A program made the translations under genes and the position numbers. This document shows, in pieces, positions 52,575-64,000 of a DNA stretch of 64,000 nucleotides. The number at the start of each line of letters is the position of its first letter. The stretch's first letter is position 1. Location: NCBI GenBank assembly GCA_964057225.1, contig OZ059899.1:8680001-8744000 (forward strand), read 5' to 3'. Under the pieces are notes generated by a model. The model was not told the origin of the DNA and searched no databases. It saw nothing but the letters and a program-made list of their open reading frames with translations. This stretch comes from Auanema rhodensis. Taxonomy: Eukaryota; Nematoda; Chromadorea; Rhabditida; Rhabditidae.

Positions 52575-55500
52575 CTATTTTATTTCTTTTACTTTAAGGT
52601 GATAAAGCTGATAACGTGATATAATGATTAGCTCTCTCACTGAATTCCCTCTTATCATTCTCAATAATCTTATTCAATTTTCAGACAATTTTGTTTTCTT
52701 CTTCTTTACAGGTATGCCATCGGGCGACAATGGACGTCAAACCGAAGACGTTTGTCGTTGTCAAGGACATTTTGTCTTCACTGATCTTGTACAAACGATT
52801 ATTAGGAGGGGGAAATCAAATAGGGTGAAGTACGTAGGTGAAAACAACCAGTGGCACATCGTTAGAACATAATGGAAGGACATTTAACCAAACTGAATTT
52901 CGATACTTCCGTATACATGAACTAAACCCGTTTTTTTTTCGAATGCCAGGCTCAAAAATGTTGCCTCCTGGTGTCCGTTGACTGAATTTGATGAGACGAT
53001 CGCGCACTCTTTCTCTCTGTTTTTCTCTCTCTCTCTCTATTTTACTCACTGTCTTTCTTTTATTTTTTTCTCTTTTACTCCATATTTTTTGTCTGATCTA
53101 TCTATTTCTCTTTCTCTAACTGATTATTTTATGTTGTCTTTGTTTGCAATTTCTTTTTAATCAACTTCCTCATATGCGATTTCGCGCGAATGAAATGTTG
53201 ATAGGAGTGCTACTGCGTTCGTCTTTTTAAAAATCGAACAGAGTACAAGCTGACTGATATGTTATATCTGTTTTCACGGTAGAAAATCGTTGATAATCAT
53301 CAGACAGAGTGTCACCAAACATTTGCTAAGAATGAATAAGAAGTTCTTTCATTTCATTTATTCATGTATTTTAAAAAACTTTATTTATATGTTTACTCTA
53401 AGAGTATTATATGTAAAAGAATAAAAAATTTTAAATTTAATTTGATTTGAGATCAATGTTTAACAAACATTGTTTCTAAAAATTCTAAAATTGCATGTTT
53501 TAAAAAACAAATTCAACATTTTAATAATTTTAATTAAATTTCATTTATTTAAATGAAAAAGAAACCTTTTTGTTTCAATTTTAACAAGGTAGTTTGATGA
53601 TAAAATTGGAGGTTGTTCAAAGTTTCATTAACAGTTACAAAGATCGCCTGAACAATGAAGTGTAAGTAACATCTGAAGGTCAAACCGAAATGGGCCATTC
53701 AAAACAGATTTTTTCCACTTTTAGTAGTAGTTCTGATCAAAAAAAACTTTTCCAACTGAAAGTACAAAAACTGTCTGTGAAAAACTGAAATGTTTAAAAT
53801 CGAACACCTGGTATCAATGAATTGAGTATGAATTTGATGTACATATAGCATGATATATCATACTATTTTCATATTAAATATCTTGTTGTATAGTTTAATT
53901 ATAAAAAATATTTCAACTATTACTAATAATTAACACCCATCTTATAACATAAACTTGTTTTAATTAATATAAAACAATTATAAAATATAGTTAAGATTAG
54001 ATTAACAACTTTTTTTTTAGAATTTTTGATTAAGAAAGTATCCTAACCGGTTAAATTATGAAAAAAAAAATTAATTTTAACTCTTCAGAGTTTTGATGTA
54101 AACTAGCTTATAAGATTTTCTCACATGAAAGATGATATTGATATCTATCTGGTCATTTTTCAATCTCAAAAAAAAACTCTTCTTTTTTTCTCACTAAGTT
54201 CTTTTGTCCTTTTTGAAAACGATAGTGATGGGTACATAAAAAATGGGAAAAGCTAATGATCGGTAAGATGCGTGGGCTAACGATGAAGGAGACTTCCAAG
54301 CCAATGACGATAATGATGTCGATGTGAGAAGTGGTTGCAGCCTTTGAAGCGGCGCGATTTATCAGCTTTTTCATTTAAAACACAAAGAAATATATACGAA
54401 AAACTCGTCTTAGGCAACAGATTTTTGATCATCTTGTAGCGAGGATTAAGTCGTTTTTCGAGGCAATTATGCCTAATTAGAAGGTAATTTGTTGAAAAAA
54501 ATGTCGAAGTTCTTTTTTTGTCTGCTTCATTAAGCTTCTTGCCATAAATATGTAAGTATTAAAGCTTCAGGCACTTTTTAGCTTCGAAGTTTTGAAGGTC
54601 GACCTCCCATACGAAATTACGTAAACACAAATCTTGTTTGGTGTGTGAGAAAAAAGAAAGAACTTTAAATAGATTTAAACAAAAAGTTAGAAAAGAATAA
54701 ACAGAAAAAGAAGCAAAAGAAGGAAAAGCTTGAAAAAACTTTGTACATTTACGATGTTTTTATTTTAATTATTATTTACAATTATAAATTGTGATGATTC
54801 ATCATTAGACATTTTGATGAAAAATACCATTTCAGCTTCTAATTTTACAAATAATGCTAATAATCCTGTAATATTAATGTTTAATGTTACCATTTGAACT
54901 AATTACTCATGATTAATGGCGAAATTTCTGAAAACTTTTGCCATTTGTCCTAATCAGGTAACTTCTTCATCATCATCATTATCATTGTTGTCATCAAAAG
55001 TTAAAATGTTGTAATGTCTAATAAACCGAAATAAAGAATTTCATTCTGTCATATGAACGTATATTGAAGTGTAGAATGAGAAAGTATAGATGTACGTGCA
55101 TGTATATAGCTGTTTGATCACAAAACTCGCTGATTTTAGATCATTTGAATAGACTTAATGTCGTTTTTAATCAAGATGACACTGAAGATCAAAATCAAAG
55201 AGAGAAGCAAAATGGTGACGCCGTTTCTCCGCACGTTGCTGTCGTTGGCGGCCCGGTTGACTTCTTCACGGCTTTACCGTCATCAAATCGTCTTATCTAT
55301 CTATCTCTTATATTTCTCTCAGTTTTTCATATTCTTGTTTTTCCTTTTTTTGTCTTTCTCGTTCATTATGTTAGACAGCTTCAGGTTGCCATGAAAAACT
55401 GTTTGAATGGTGTGGTTTCTCATCATCCTACAGATCAAATGAACTTTTAAAGTTTCGTTATCAAATGCTAATGAAACACTTCTGTTTTAAATAGAATAAG

Positions 55501-57094
55501 AACAATTGATATAATTTTAAAAAAAATGAAGTAAGCGAGAGAGAGAGAGAAAGAGAGAGCGATAGAGAGAGAAAGAAAAAGAGGAGCTATGATGTTGATA
55601 TGTGTTATGTACTTATCAATTGCATCTCTAAATTACGCAAAACGAACTTTAGAGTTGTTCGGAATATTTGGAATGTTTAAATTGCAATTTCAATATTATT
55701 TAGGAAAATAATATATTAGATGGTCCAATGAAACGTATCCCCTATTAGTTTTTTTTTTTTAAAAATAATGTTAATTTTTCAAAAATTCAAAAAAAAACGA
55801 AAATAAAATATAAATATATTTAAAAGAATACAAAATAATATTTTAAAATAATCTCAGCTCATCTGTTTGAAAAACTTCTTTGGTTTGCTCACTTTTTTCG
55901 TTTTGTTCATAATGGATGTAACTTATATGCGCCACCTCCTTCTTTTTAAGGATGATGTCTGCCATTGAAGCTAAAGATGAGCTCAGAAATGGGAGCATAT
56001 CGTTGTTTCATGACAACGGTTGGGGAGTTTTACGTTTTTTAAGGCTACATAAGGAGATATGGCTACATTTCAATTGAATAACCTAATATTAATAATAAAT
56101 ATTATTTCATAGTTAATACTTAAAGTTATTTAAAATTTTATTCAATATCTATGTATGTATCATATGTTATTCTGTATATGTATAGTTAGTGTAATAAATC
56201 TTCTTTTTTCTTTTTTTTTTAAATTTAATAATTATTGTCTTCATATCAAATAAATATATATAATAAGCATTATATATATATAATATAAATATTTAATAAA
56301 AAAAACAATATTTTTAACATTTTTAACATTTTTTTCTTTAAAATTAACAAAAGATTTTAAAATTAGTGAATTAGAAATTGTAAATAAAATAAAAAATTTG
56401 TTTTAATGATTATGAATCATTTTACAATTTTATATAATAAAATCATTATTTTTTTCTTATAATAGAGCTTTTATTATATTTTTTAAAATAAATTATTTAT
56501 TTTATTTTTGTACTATTAATGAAATAAAATAATAGTATGAGATATAAATGTATCTTTCAATGAGAATGTTAATGATTTTTGATACCTAAGCACATCTGCG
56601 GTCGTCGTCGTTATCGACACCACAAATTCAAAGAAGAAGAGAAGGTACATACATATACATCGTTCGCTCTTTTCTGAAATGAGATGTTTCAAAAAGTTTT
56701 GTTCCGGCTTCCGAAATAGCTTCATATACTTGGCCTTCAGTTTGAAATTAACTTCAAACAACATTGTATCATTTCATCTTACTTCTATCAGCTGAAGCAT
56801 CAAAGTATTAATTGCCGTTCAATGAATTCTCAATCTGATTCTGTTTCGACTTGTCCTTCAGTTCAGCTCAAGCGCTTCATAGGGTCAGCCCGAAAGATGA
56901 GCGAAACCATATCACGTGGTTTAACAACTATTTTCTATCGGTCAACGTCATCAAACAGCTCAAGGTTACTCATATAGTTAGCGTGATTCCGGGAAGTTCT
57001 TAAATTCTTTTTTTTCCCAGAAAACAATATTCCTGCATACTGTATGTACATACGTATTATGAACACTGACTATTAGCTTAGAATGTTTAAAAAA

Positions 57095-60000
57095 TCAAAT
57101 TGTAGTTTCCAAATTCATGAGGAATGATCTAGATTCTGAAAGATCAGAGAAAGACTCTCTGTTCTTGTTGTTGATGTTACCTATAATTCAAATTATAAAT
57201 TTTAAAAAATTATAATATCAATTTATTAATTTATTAATGAAAAAATACAATTATTATTAAAATACAAATATGAATTTTGGTTTTTATAACGGAAGATCAA
57301 ATGAAACATTGAAAATGCTTATAGCTTAATACAACAAAATATTATACAAAATAATTCCTAAATAATATTAAATATTTAGGTAATTTTATTAAAAAAAAAA
57401 GATTGAAGAAAACAAATAATAAATTCTGAGAAATATTATTTATTATTAAAGAATTATTATTGTATTATTAGCTAAATAGATTAAAAATAGAATTTGTTAC
57501 CATTTTTTAAATCAAAATCGTTATTAACTTCATTTTCTTCTAATGTTTTTTTGGCTGAGGTCATCGGAGGACCAAAAAATTGTACATCACTATTAGGTGA
57601 TCGAACAGTTACAATAGGTCCATCCCGGCTTTGCGATGATAAAATTGCTGAAATATTTTGTTATTACATTATAATTAATTATAATTAATATTGTAATACT
57701 AACGAAATGGTATGACACCAGAAGGTGTTTTTGTGATTACAGGAAATCCAGCTCCTTCAGCATTATCAGCGACTACAATATGGAGATGAGATTGTTAAGC
57801 TTATATCTAATCTATATCTTAGTACCTTCTTGATCTTTAACAAATTTTTCAAGTGCGGTATTGAATTCATTATTATTATTTGGTACACATGGCTCTGTCT
57901 GTAATAATTTAAAATAATTAAAACAATATGATATAAGTAAAAGTATTTGATAAATGCATGATTCAAACATTGAATATATCATACATCATTTTACTATTGT
58001 TATAGTTAAGATTTATAAATAAACCTGTATTCTGTCATCATCACAATCTGTGCATACACGATCTCTCTCTCTTATACCAGAAGAAGGATCACATGTAGTC
58101 CATTCGCTCCATTCGGATTCAACTGAGGCATGACCCACATTAAGCACTAAACGAACAGTTAATAAAGTAGATTTAACTATATTATAGATATACTACATAT
58201 ATAGAGATATTCATTACATACATTTTGGCTTTACTATTGTAATTGCTTGATTTTTGTTAGGATTCTGTAAAAGAATAGCTGAACCATCAACTATAGAAGT
58301 AATCGATTGTGTTGCTGTAATTTGATATATAAATTGTTGAAAAAAATTAAAAAATTACACAAAAATACATATATACTAATACTATACTATCTATATCTAT
58401 ATCAATATATATATATATTTATGTTTTTAAATATATTATATATACCTGGATTCATTTTTAATGAAGGCAATGGTAGAGTAGCACAAGGTGATAACTCAAT
58501 ATAATCAACTTTATATCTTTAATAGAATAATTTGTTTTTAAATTTTATAAAAAACTTACTTTAATTCGGGTACAAAATATTCTGGACGAGAATTACGTGT
58601 ATGAATATTCAAAATGCAATTACTTGTAGGAACATCAATGTAATGAAGAATTGAGCGACAATCTAATTGCCTATTCTATAATTTATAATAATTATATATA
58701 AATATATAAGTTATTTATTAGTTATATACCTTAGCTTCTATACATTCACGAATACATTCAAGCTGACTAGCTGATGTAACTATCTCAGCTGCATGTCCTA
58801 GCAGGATATGTTGCGGTACTCGTCGGAATACATCATCACATGATAATGGTAAGATTTTTTCTAAAAACTCATAAGTTATGTTTATTCGTTTATGGTATTT
58901 ATTCTCAGTTTTAACCTGCAACACATATTTTTTCCATGTATAGAACATTATAATCAGGCCGATATTCCAAATAGCCATTGGGGTTCAACGAGTCGTGAAA
59001 TAGCGAACATGTAGATGTAACACGATTGAAAGCCGATGAACGGCAAAGTAAAGGAAGACGTCGACCATCCGGATACTAAACAGAACATTTTCTTTTATTG
59101 AATTACATATGTTTTCATATTTCATGTAATGTTTTGCTTTCCGTTAACAACTTACAGTACTTGCCCGACATGTTTCTATGCATTTTTCAGGTGAAGTTGT
59201 TGTAATTACAACTGAAGCTGGAGTAGCAACCTGAAACATACTTGTATAATTAAGGATTTAATTTCAATTGATTCTAATGTTGAAAGAAATTATTACATCA
59301 ACACCATCAATTATTTGAACTCTAGCTCTTTCTCCTATTGGACAATCTGGGACAATGGGTAAAACCTAGAACAAGCATCAGTGTATGCTTTACATGACAG
59401 AGGACATTAGATTATACCTCAACTCCTTGAAAAGGATTTTTTGGTGGAGCTTCAGGTTCTTCTGTCATCATTTGCTTCTTTATTTGTTGAATTAAGAGTT
59501 GTGGAATAGGTTTATGATGACGAACATCAGTTGAATCCTAAATATTTAATTATATTATTTAAAATATATATAATAGAAGTTTAAAATACAAACCATAGGA
59601 ACAAGACATGTAATATTAGGAATCAAATGTACTGAACCTATACTTCTCTGAATAGTAGGATAACAACTAAAAATTATTAATTCAATACATGTATATGATA
59701 TGTGTTATCTTACTCTATTTCTTGTTGATTAATAGGTATACTTCTCTTCTTATATTTACCAATATTATTTATTTCTATATTATATGTATAATTATATATA
59801 AAATATTATATAAATTATTACCATATTGTTCAAATGGTGATGCAATGTTGAAAAGTTCACAGTTTTTCCGATAATAGTCATATTGAGCTGATAAACAATC
59901 GGCTGGCTGTGATAAACAATATTGTTGACATTCTGCTAGAGAAAGTTGTGGTCTTTAATGAAATAATTAAGTTTAAGAATTATAAACTTTAATAAAAACC

Positions 60001-60221
60001 TTTTGGCTATTGGTGTAGCACATTTCAATCGAAAATTTTTGTGAAGTTGGAAGCAATTACGATGAGCTATAACAGCTTTACAGTAATCAAAATATATTTC
60101 TTATACAAATATATTTTTGATATTTTAACTCACCGATTGTAGATGGCAGATATATTAGTGAAAAGATGATAGAAAATATAAAATTTAATCGAATAACTGT
60201 CTCCAGAATTTGCTTCATCAT
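57095..60221 (-). CDS. Secreted protein with three PAN-like modules and a thrombospondin type-1 repeat
   Basis: Eighteen exons in transcript order: 60134-60221, 60000-60066, 59822-59952, 59714-59774, 59594-59666, 59418-59537, 59297-59365, 59156-59230, 58916-59075, 58730-58860, 58560-58675, 58446-58516, 58222-58314, 58025-58146, 57826-57898, 57704-57772, 57501-57647 and 57095-57180; 583 aa, all in frame. Residues 1 to about 29 are a signal peptide. PAN-like module 1 spans about 34-95 (LSLAECQQYC, then CLSAQYDYY and NCELF). Module 2 spans about 188-281 (CIETCRAS, then LCRSSAFNR, CSLFHD and YMEKICV). Module 3 spans about 290-377 (LECIRECIEAK, DCRSILHY, NCILNIH). A TSP1 repeat starts at about 430 with EWSEWTTC. 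The C-terminal about 110 residues are hydrophilic. There is no membrane helix or ZP domain, so a secreted matrix or apical-surface role is likely; PAN modules bind proteins or glycans. Module borders, especially of the third, are my reading. Function and partners are unknown. Confidence 0.88.
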
Positions 60222-60260
60222 GTAATATTCAAATAGTTAATAGATTAGTTTTCTTCGTTA

Positions 60261-60262
60261 CT
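60261..60262 (-). promoter_or_regulatory. Probable trans-splice acceptor of the PAN/TSP1 gene
   Basis: On the minus strand TTGTTTTCAG ends 39 bases before the ATG at 60221. It matches the nematode acceptor consensus and no exon was found upstream. Confidence 0.5.
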
Positions 60263-60710
60263 GAAAACAACGAAAGAAAATAATTTAGAGAGGAAGTTCA
60301 AGAGAGGGAACGCCAGAATATGAATGAGAAAATTCAACTAGAATCTCACAAAAATCACAAAATGATGTGATGAAATATGAAAGAGATAGCTTTATTAGGT
60401 CAAACCAAATGGTACTGAGCGGATCAGTAGCCCGGATTACGGTCGATATGCCCTGTTGGTCATCGCCGGAAGCTGATTTTCAAACTCATTCGAGGCAGAC
60501 CGGATGTAATAATAAGGAGAATTATTGAAAAGAGAGCAAGATTGATTGAAATCGAGCCAATTGAGGAGATTATGAATTTACTACTTAAAATGAAAGTGAG
60601 TTTAAAAGATCAGAGTTCTTGATGGGTAATTCAAATAGTTGATTTCAAAAAAAAAATTAAATATAACTAAGGGAATACTAAAATAAATTTTATTTATTAA
60701 TTAAAATATA

Positions 60711-60741
<31 letters not shown>

Positions 60742-62718
60742 ATAATATATATAACTATATTCACTTTAAAAGTTTAAAATATTTTGGTAGAAATAATCAC
60801 AATTGACCTCATATATTCTAGTTCTGCTTAATCCTCTGAAAACTAGCTTAGTTTTAGCTCAAATATAGATTTTAGAAAATATTTCTCTCAATTTTTATTT
60901 AAGAAAATTCATATACATATCATATAATCTTTATGGAAAAAAATATGGTGGTAGATTATATAAACAATTGTTTTGACAATATTTTTACAATAACAAGGTT
61001 TTTCAAAGGTTCAAAGTAGAAATTTCAATTGTTTGTTGTTTGTTGTTTATATACATGAAATCTATTTATAGTTAAGACATTATGATTCTTCTAATCATAT
61101 TATCATTAATATCTTCATCAATATTTCTTTTTTTTTATAAAATTTAAGCTTAAAAAGTTTCATTTTCAATCAATAAACCAGAGCATATTTGTTTACTGCT
61201 ACTTAGTAATTAAAGGTTCGCAAGTTGTTTAAACAAATTAATCTTTAATTATCCTTTTTTAACTTTTCAACAGCTTAGTAAGTTATAATAAAACCTGAAA
61301 AGAAAAAGTGAAACTGGCAGTTTTTGAACCGTTTATAAGACCCCTTAGGGAGTTTCTTTGCGTACTAAATGAAAGTCATGATGATGCATAACTAGCGATT
61401 TTTCTTTCAGCTAACATACTTCTCGATATGTCAGATAAGGAACATTTTTTTTTCCTGAGATTGTTTCGAAAATTCTTGCTTATTCTCGTTTTTTTTTGAC
61501 AAAATTTTCAGTTTGAAAAACCTTATATAGTTTAAGATATCTAATCTTATAATATCATTTCAAAGTATTTTTATTTCATAGTATATGATATTCATGAAAC
61601 ACAAAAATAACAAACAAAAAGAAGGATAGAAAATATTATAATAATATATTATTTATATTAACTATACATATTTCTTAATTATAATTATATAAATCAAAAT
61701 AATTTTATTATACAATGTTCTTTTTGTATTTTGTGTACATATGCAGTGTCGAAGAGCGATAAGAACAGGTTCTCAACAAACCCTACAACAAGCAAATCAT
61801 TTCTTCCATCTTCGGTTTTTTTCGTTTTGACACTCAATTTCTAATCACTTTTTACTATATGTTTCTAAATTTTTAACGAAAATGGTGCTTTTGCCCTTCT
61901 TGTATCATTCATTTTTAATAATTTCTAATTTTCATTTCTTCATGCATGCATGAACCTTCTTTCTTTTTTTTTATTTAAAAAAAAGTTTTGCTGTTTTAAG
62001 CTTAAGAAACAAATGTCTTTCTTTCTTCACTAAATTGTGCTAAACGTTATAAGAGAGCATATCTGAAGATTATTAATCGACATTCTTTGTTTATAAAGTC
62101 TCTCATCTATTAACCACTTTTTCGTGCATTTCCCTCCATTGGGAATTCATTTTGACGTATCTTTCGAACCTTTCCATCTTGAATGAACTTAAGATCGAAA
62201 GTATGAAATTTCCTAGTTATACATAGATGAATACATATATCCATATATACATTCAGGTATTAGCCATTAAATCCTTGGCAACAAAATATTTTATACAGAT
62301 GTTTCACTAACTACTTTCTTCAACTAGTATTCTACCACAATCTAGCTATTGATCGTGTTTTCTTTAAGTATTTCATTTATTATTACTTTTCTTTCAATCA
62401 TATAGTTGATATTTTCTTTTTTTAAGAGATTTTAAGAGAGATGCTTATTTCAGATTTTATACAAAATTCAAAAATTCTTTTAATGTAATTCTTGAACAGA
62501 CATCAATTATTTGAAATTCCGTCAATATGTTAACATATTTTCTGGTAATCGTTTCACATTATATATAAATTTCTTTTAAACATTTATTTCTGTCATTACG
62601 TAATAATTAAAAAACGTTTTTCAAAGCTTTATCTAAGCTTGTTATTCATTCTTATTCATCAACTATAATGTCACCAAGTATAATTCAAAGTTAATGCAAG
62701 ATAGATAGAAACATCAAG
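60263..62718. other. Intergenic between divergent genes
   Basis: About 2.4 kb between the minus-strand PAN/TSP1 gene and the plus-strand synthase-like gene, so it should contain both promoters. A GC-richer block at about 60410-60510 is the best candidate for the PAN/TSP1 promoter. An AT dinucleotide tract lies at about 60710-60735. The remainder is AT-rich with many short T-runs. No coding sequence is seen. Confidence 0.6.
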
Positions 62719-64000
62719 ATGATTTATATAAACATAACTATAAATTTATTTATTTATATTAAGATTTTCATTATTTCAACTAATGCATTACGTGTATATG
62801 ATGCCATACCAGGTATGATAATTGAAAATAATTTGAAATCGATGTACAAAGAATCAGGTTGTTTCAAAAAATAAAATTTAAATTTAAATATTATTTAAAG
62901 GTCCATATGTTAAAGAAAAGATATGTGATGATGAAGAATGTTATGTTATATATGATATATTTGGATTTATTGGATATGAGTAAGATCTTATAATTAATTA
63001 TTTCAATATTATTTTAAAATCTTTTCAGACCATGCTTTATACGAGTTTTTGGTTTAGATTTCTCATTTAATTTAGGATATTCAGTAGCATTATTAGAAAC
63101 ACCTAAAGGTATTATATTTATAATTATATTAAATTTTTATTATTATTATTGAAAAATATTTTAAATTTTCAAAAAATATATAGATTTGTTTTAAATTTAA
63201 TGGTTTACGTTCATGACAATCTAGAAATTCTCAAAACTTTTCCTTAATAGTTAATAAATAAATTTATTTCTTAGTCTTCAATCAACAATTTTATAATACA
63301 TCATTATGGATGCCTAATAAAGCTAAAATTGACTATGATACATATCCTCCTGCAATATGTGGTAATGAAAGATTTTGTTATAAATTAAATATTTTGAATT
63401 AAGATGCTTTTTTCTGGAGTGGAGCTATACCACGATATTCTCTCAATAAAACTTATGACATTGTTATAGTTGGTTTAGGTGGTGGCGATTTTTCTAATTT
63501 TTATGATGTAACATATCCTCATGTAAGTTTTATATTAATTATTTAAATAAATTATAAATTTAGTTAAATATATCTGTGGTTGAAATAAGTGAAACTGTAA
63601 CACAAATTGCAAAAAAATGGTTTAATGTCACTGAATCAGATAGATATCGTATAATTGTGGAAGATGGAGTTTCATTTTTTGAACAACAATTACAAGAAGG
63701 TAGAGGTTTTTTCTCTTTTTCGTTTATTTGTGATTTATATTTATATTTCAAACATAATATGTATATAGGCAAAAAATATGATGGAATTCTGTTAGATGCA
63801 ACATATTCATCGATGAATGCTCGATATGTATCACCAGTTGCTGAGTTTTTGGATCCAATTACCATACAAATGTTAGCAAATGTTATTCATCAAGAAGGTA
63901 TATATATTAATAATTATTTCCATATTTATTTATAAATTAACTATTTTCTAGGAGTTTTAGTGAGCAATGTAGTCATTGGATCATTTGAAACAAATCCAAC
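62719..64000 (+). CDS. Spermidine-synthase-fold (methyltransferase-like) protein, 5' part
   Basis: Eight exons are inside the window: 62719-62812, 62901-62979, 63029-63108, 63275-63361, 63404-63522, 63564-63699, 63769-63897 and 63952 onward; the gene continues past the right edge. About 258 residues are visible. Residues 1 to about 25 look like a signal peptide or signal anchor, so the product probably enters the secretory pathway. Domain marks of the Rossmann-type family shared by spermidine synthases and METTL13-like proteins follow in order: nucleotide-binding loop VGLGGGD (136-142), the acidic end of strand 2 in SVVEIS (Glu160) followed by AKKWF, a late-strand Asp in VEDGVSFF, and YDGILLDA. 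Polyamine-synthase activity would need further catalytic residues that may lie beyond the edge, so methyltransferase-like is the safer name. It is divergent from the PAN/TSP1 gene. Confidence 0.87.

Larger units (their letters stand above)
49029..57094. other. Intergenic region of 8 kb
   Basis: The left about 450 bases are the collagen promoter. Beyond that no gene could be assembled. Noted elements: a perfect 10-bp-stem hairpin at 50439-50463, a run of 14 G at 52020-52033, a CT-rich microsatellite at about 52453-52574, a GA-rich tract at about 55534-55585, and an AT-rich block at about 56080-56520. GC-richer islands lie at about 50910-51020, 52700-53000, 54200-54370, 55190-55290 and 56860-57000. 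Frames at 52624-52872 and 55145-55450 overlap two of these islands; neither could be linked to other exons. Confidence 0.55.

Noticed and set aside
55145-55450. 101-codon plus-strand frame with a hydrophobic end
   Set aside because: The first third lies in a GC-richer island and another frame is open too; no splice partner or family could be seen.

Overview
The window is AT-rich animal DNA with short introns, U-rich TTTCAG-type 3' splice sites, several start codons lying a few bases after a splice-acceptor sequence (the pattern of spliced-leader trans-splicing), and a typical cuticle collagen gene. Together these point to a chromadorean nematode. The species cannot be told from the sequence alone. 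I find no bacterial operons, CRISPR arrays, viral genes or intact transposons.

Seven protein genes could be assembled exon by exon, with reading frame and GT-AG (in one case GC-AG) borders checked at every junction. From left to right they are: a minus-strand rhodopsin-class seven-helix receptor (5824-8971, 11 exons, 415 aa); a plus-strand membrane-anchored carboxylesterase/cholinesterase-like enzyme with an intact catalytic triad (17853-21033, 18 exons, 704 aa); a convergent minus-strand gene for a 1443-aa protein whose N-terminus recalls ERICH3 and whose middle is about 77 tandem Ser-Pro heptads (21691-31072, 14 exons); a plus-strand four-helix membrane protein with a 10-nt first coding exon (43851-44801, 168 aa); a minus-strand cuticle collagen (48015-49028, 302 aa); a minus-strand secreted protein with three PAN-like modules and one thrombospondin type-1 repeat (57095-60221, 18 exons, 583 aa); and the 5' part of a plus-strand secreted or lumenal spermidine-synthase-fold protein that runs off the right edge (62719-64000). 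A tRNA-Leu(UAG) lies at 41651-41732, with a possible two-exon small gene on the opposite strand beside it (41764-42360).

The genes do not form an operon or an obvious pathway. Several products are extracellular or membrane proteins (receptor, esterase, collagen, PAN/TSP1 protein, four-helix protein). About half of the window is non-coding: long AT-rich stretches with GA/CT and AT microsatellites, G-runs, short perfect palindromes, and scattered GC-richer islands that may be regulatory or contain exons I could not place. The main blocks without a recognised gene are 1-5823, 9009-17852, 31083-41650, 44802-48014, 49029-57094 and 60263-62718.
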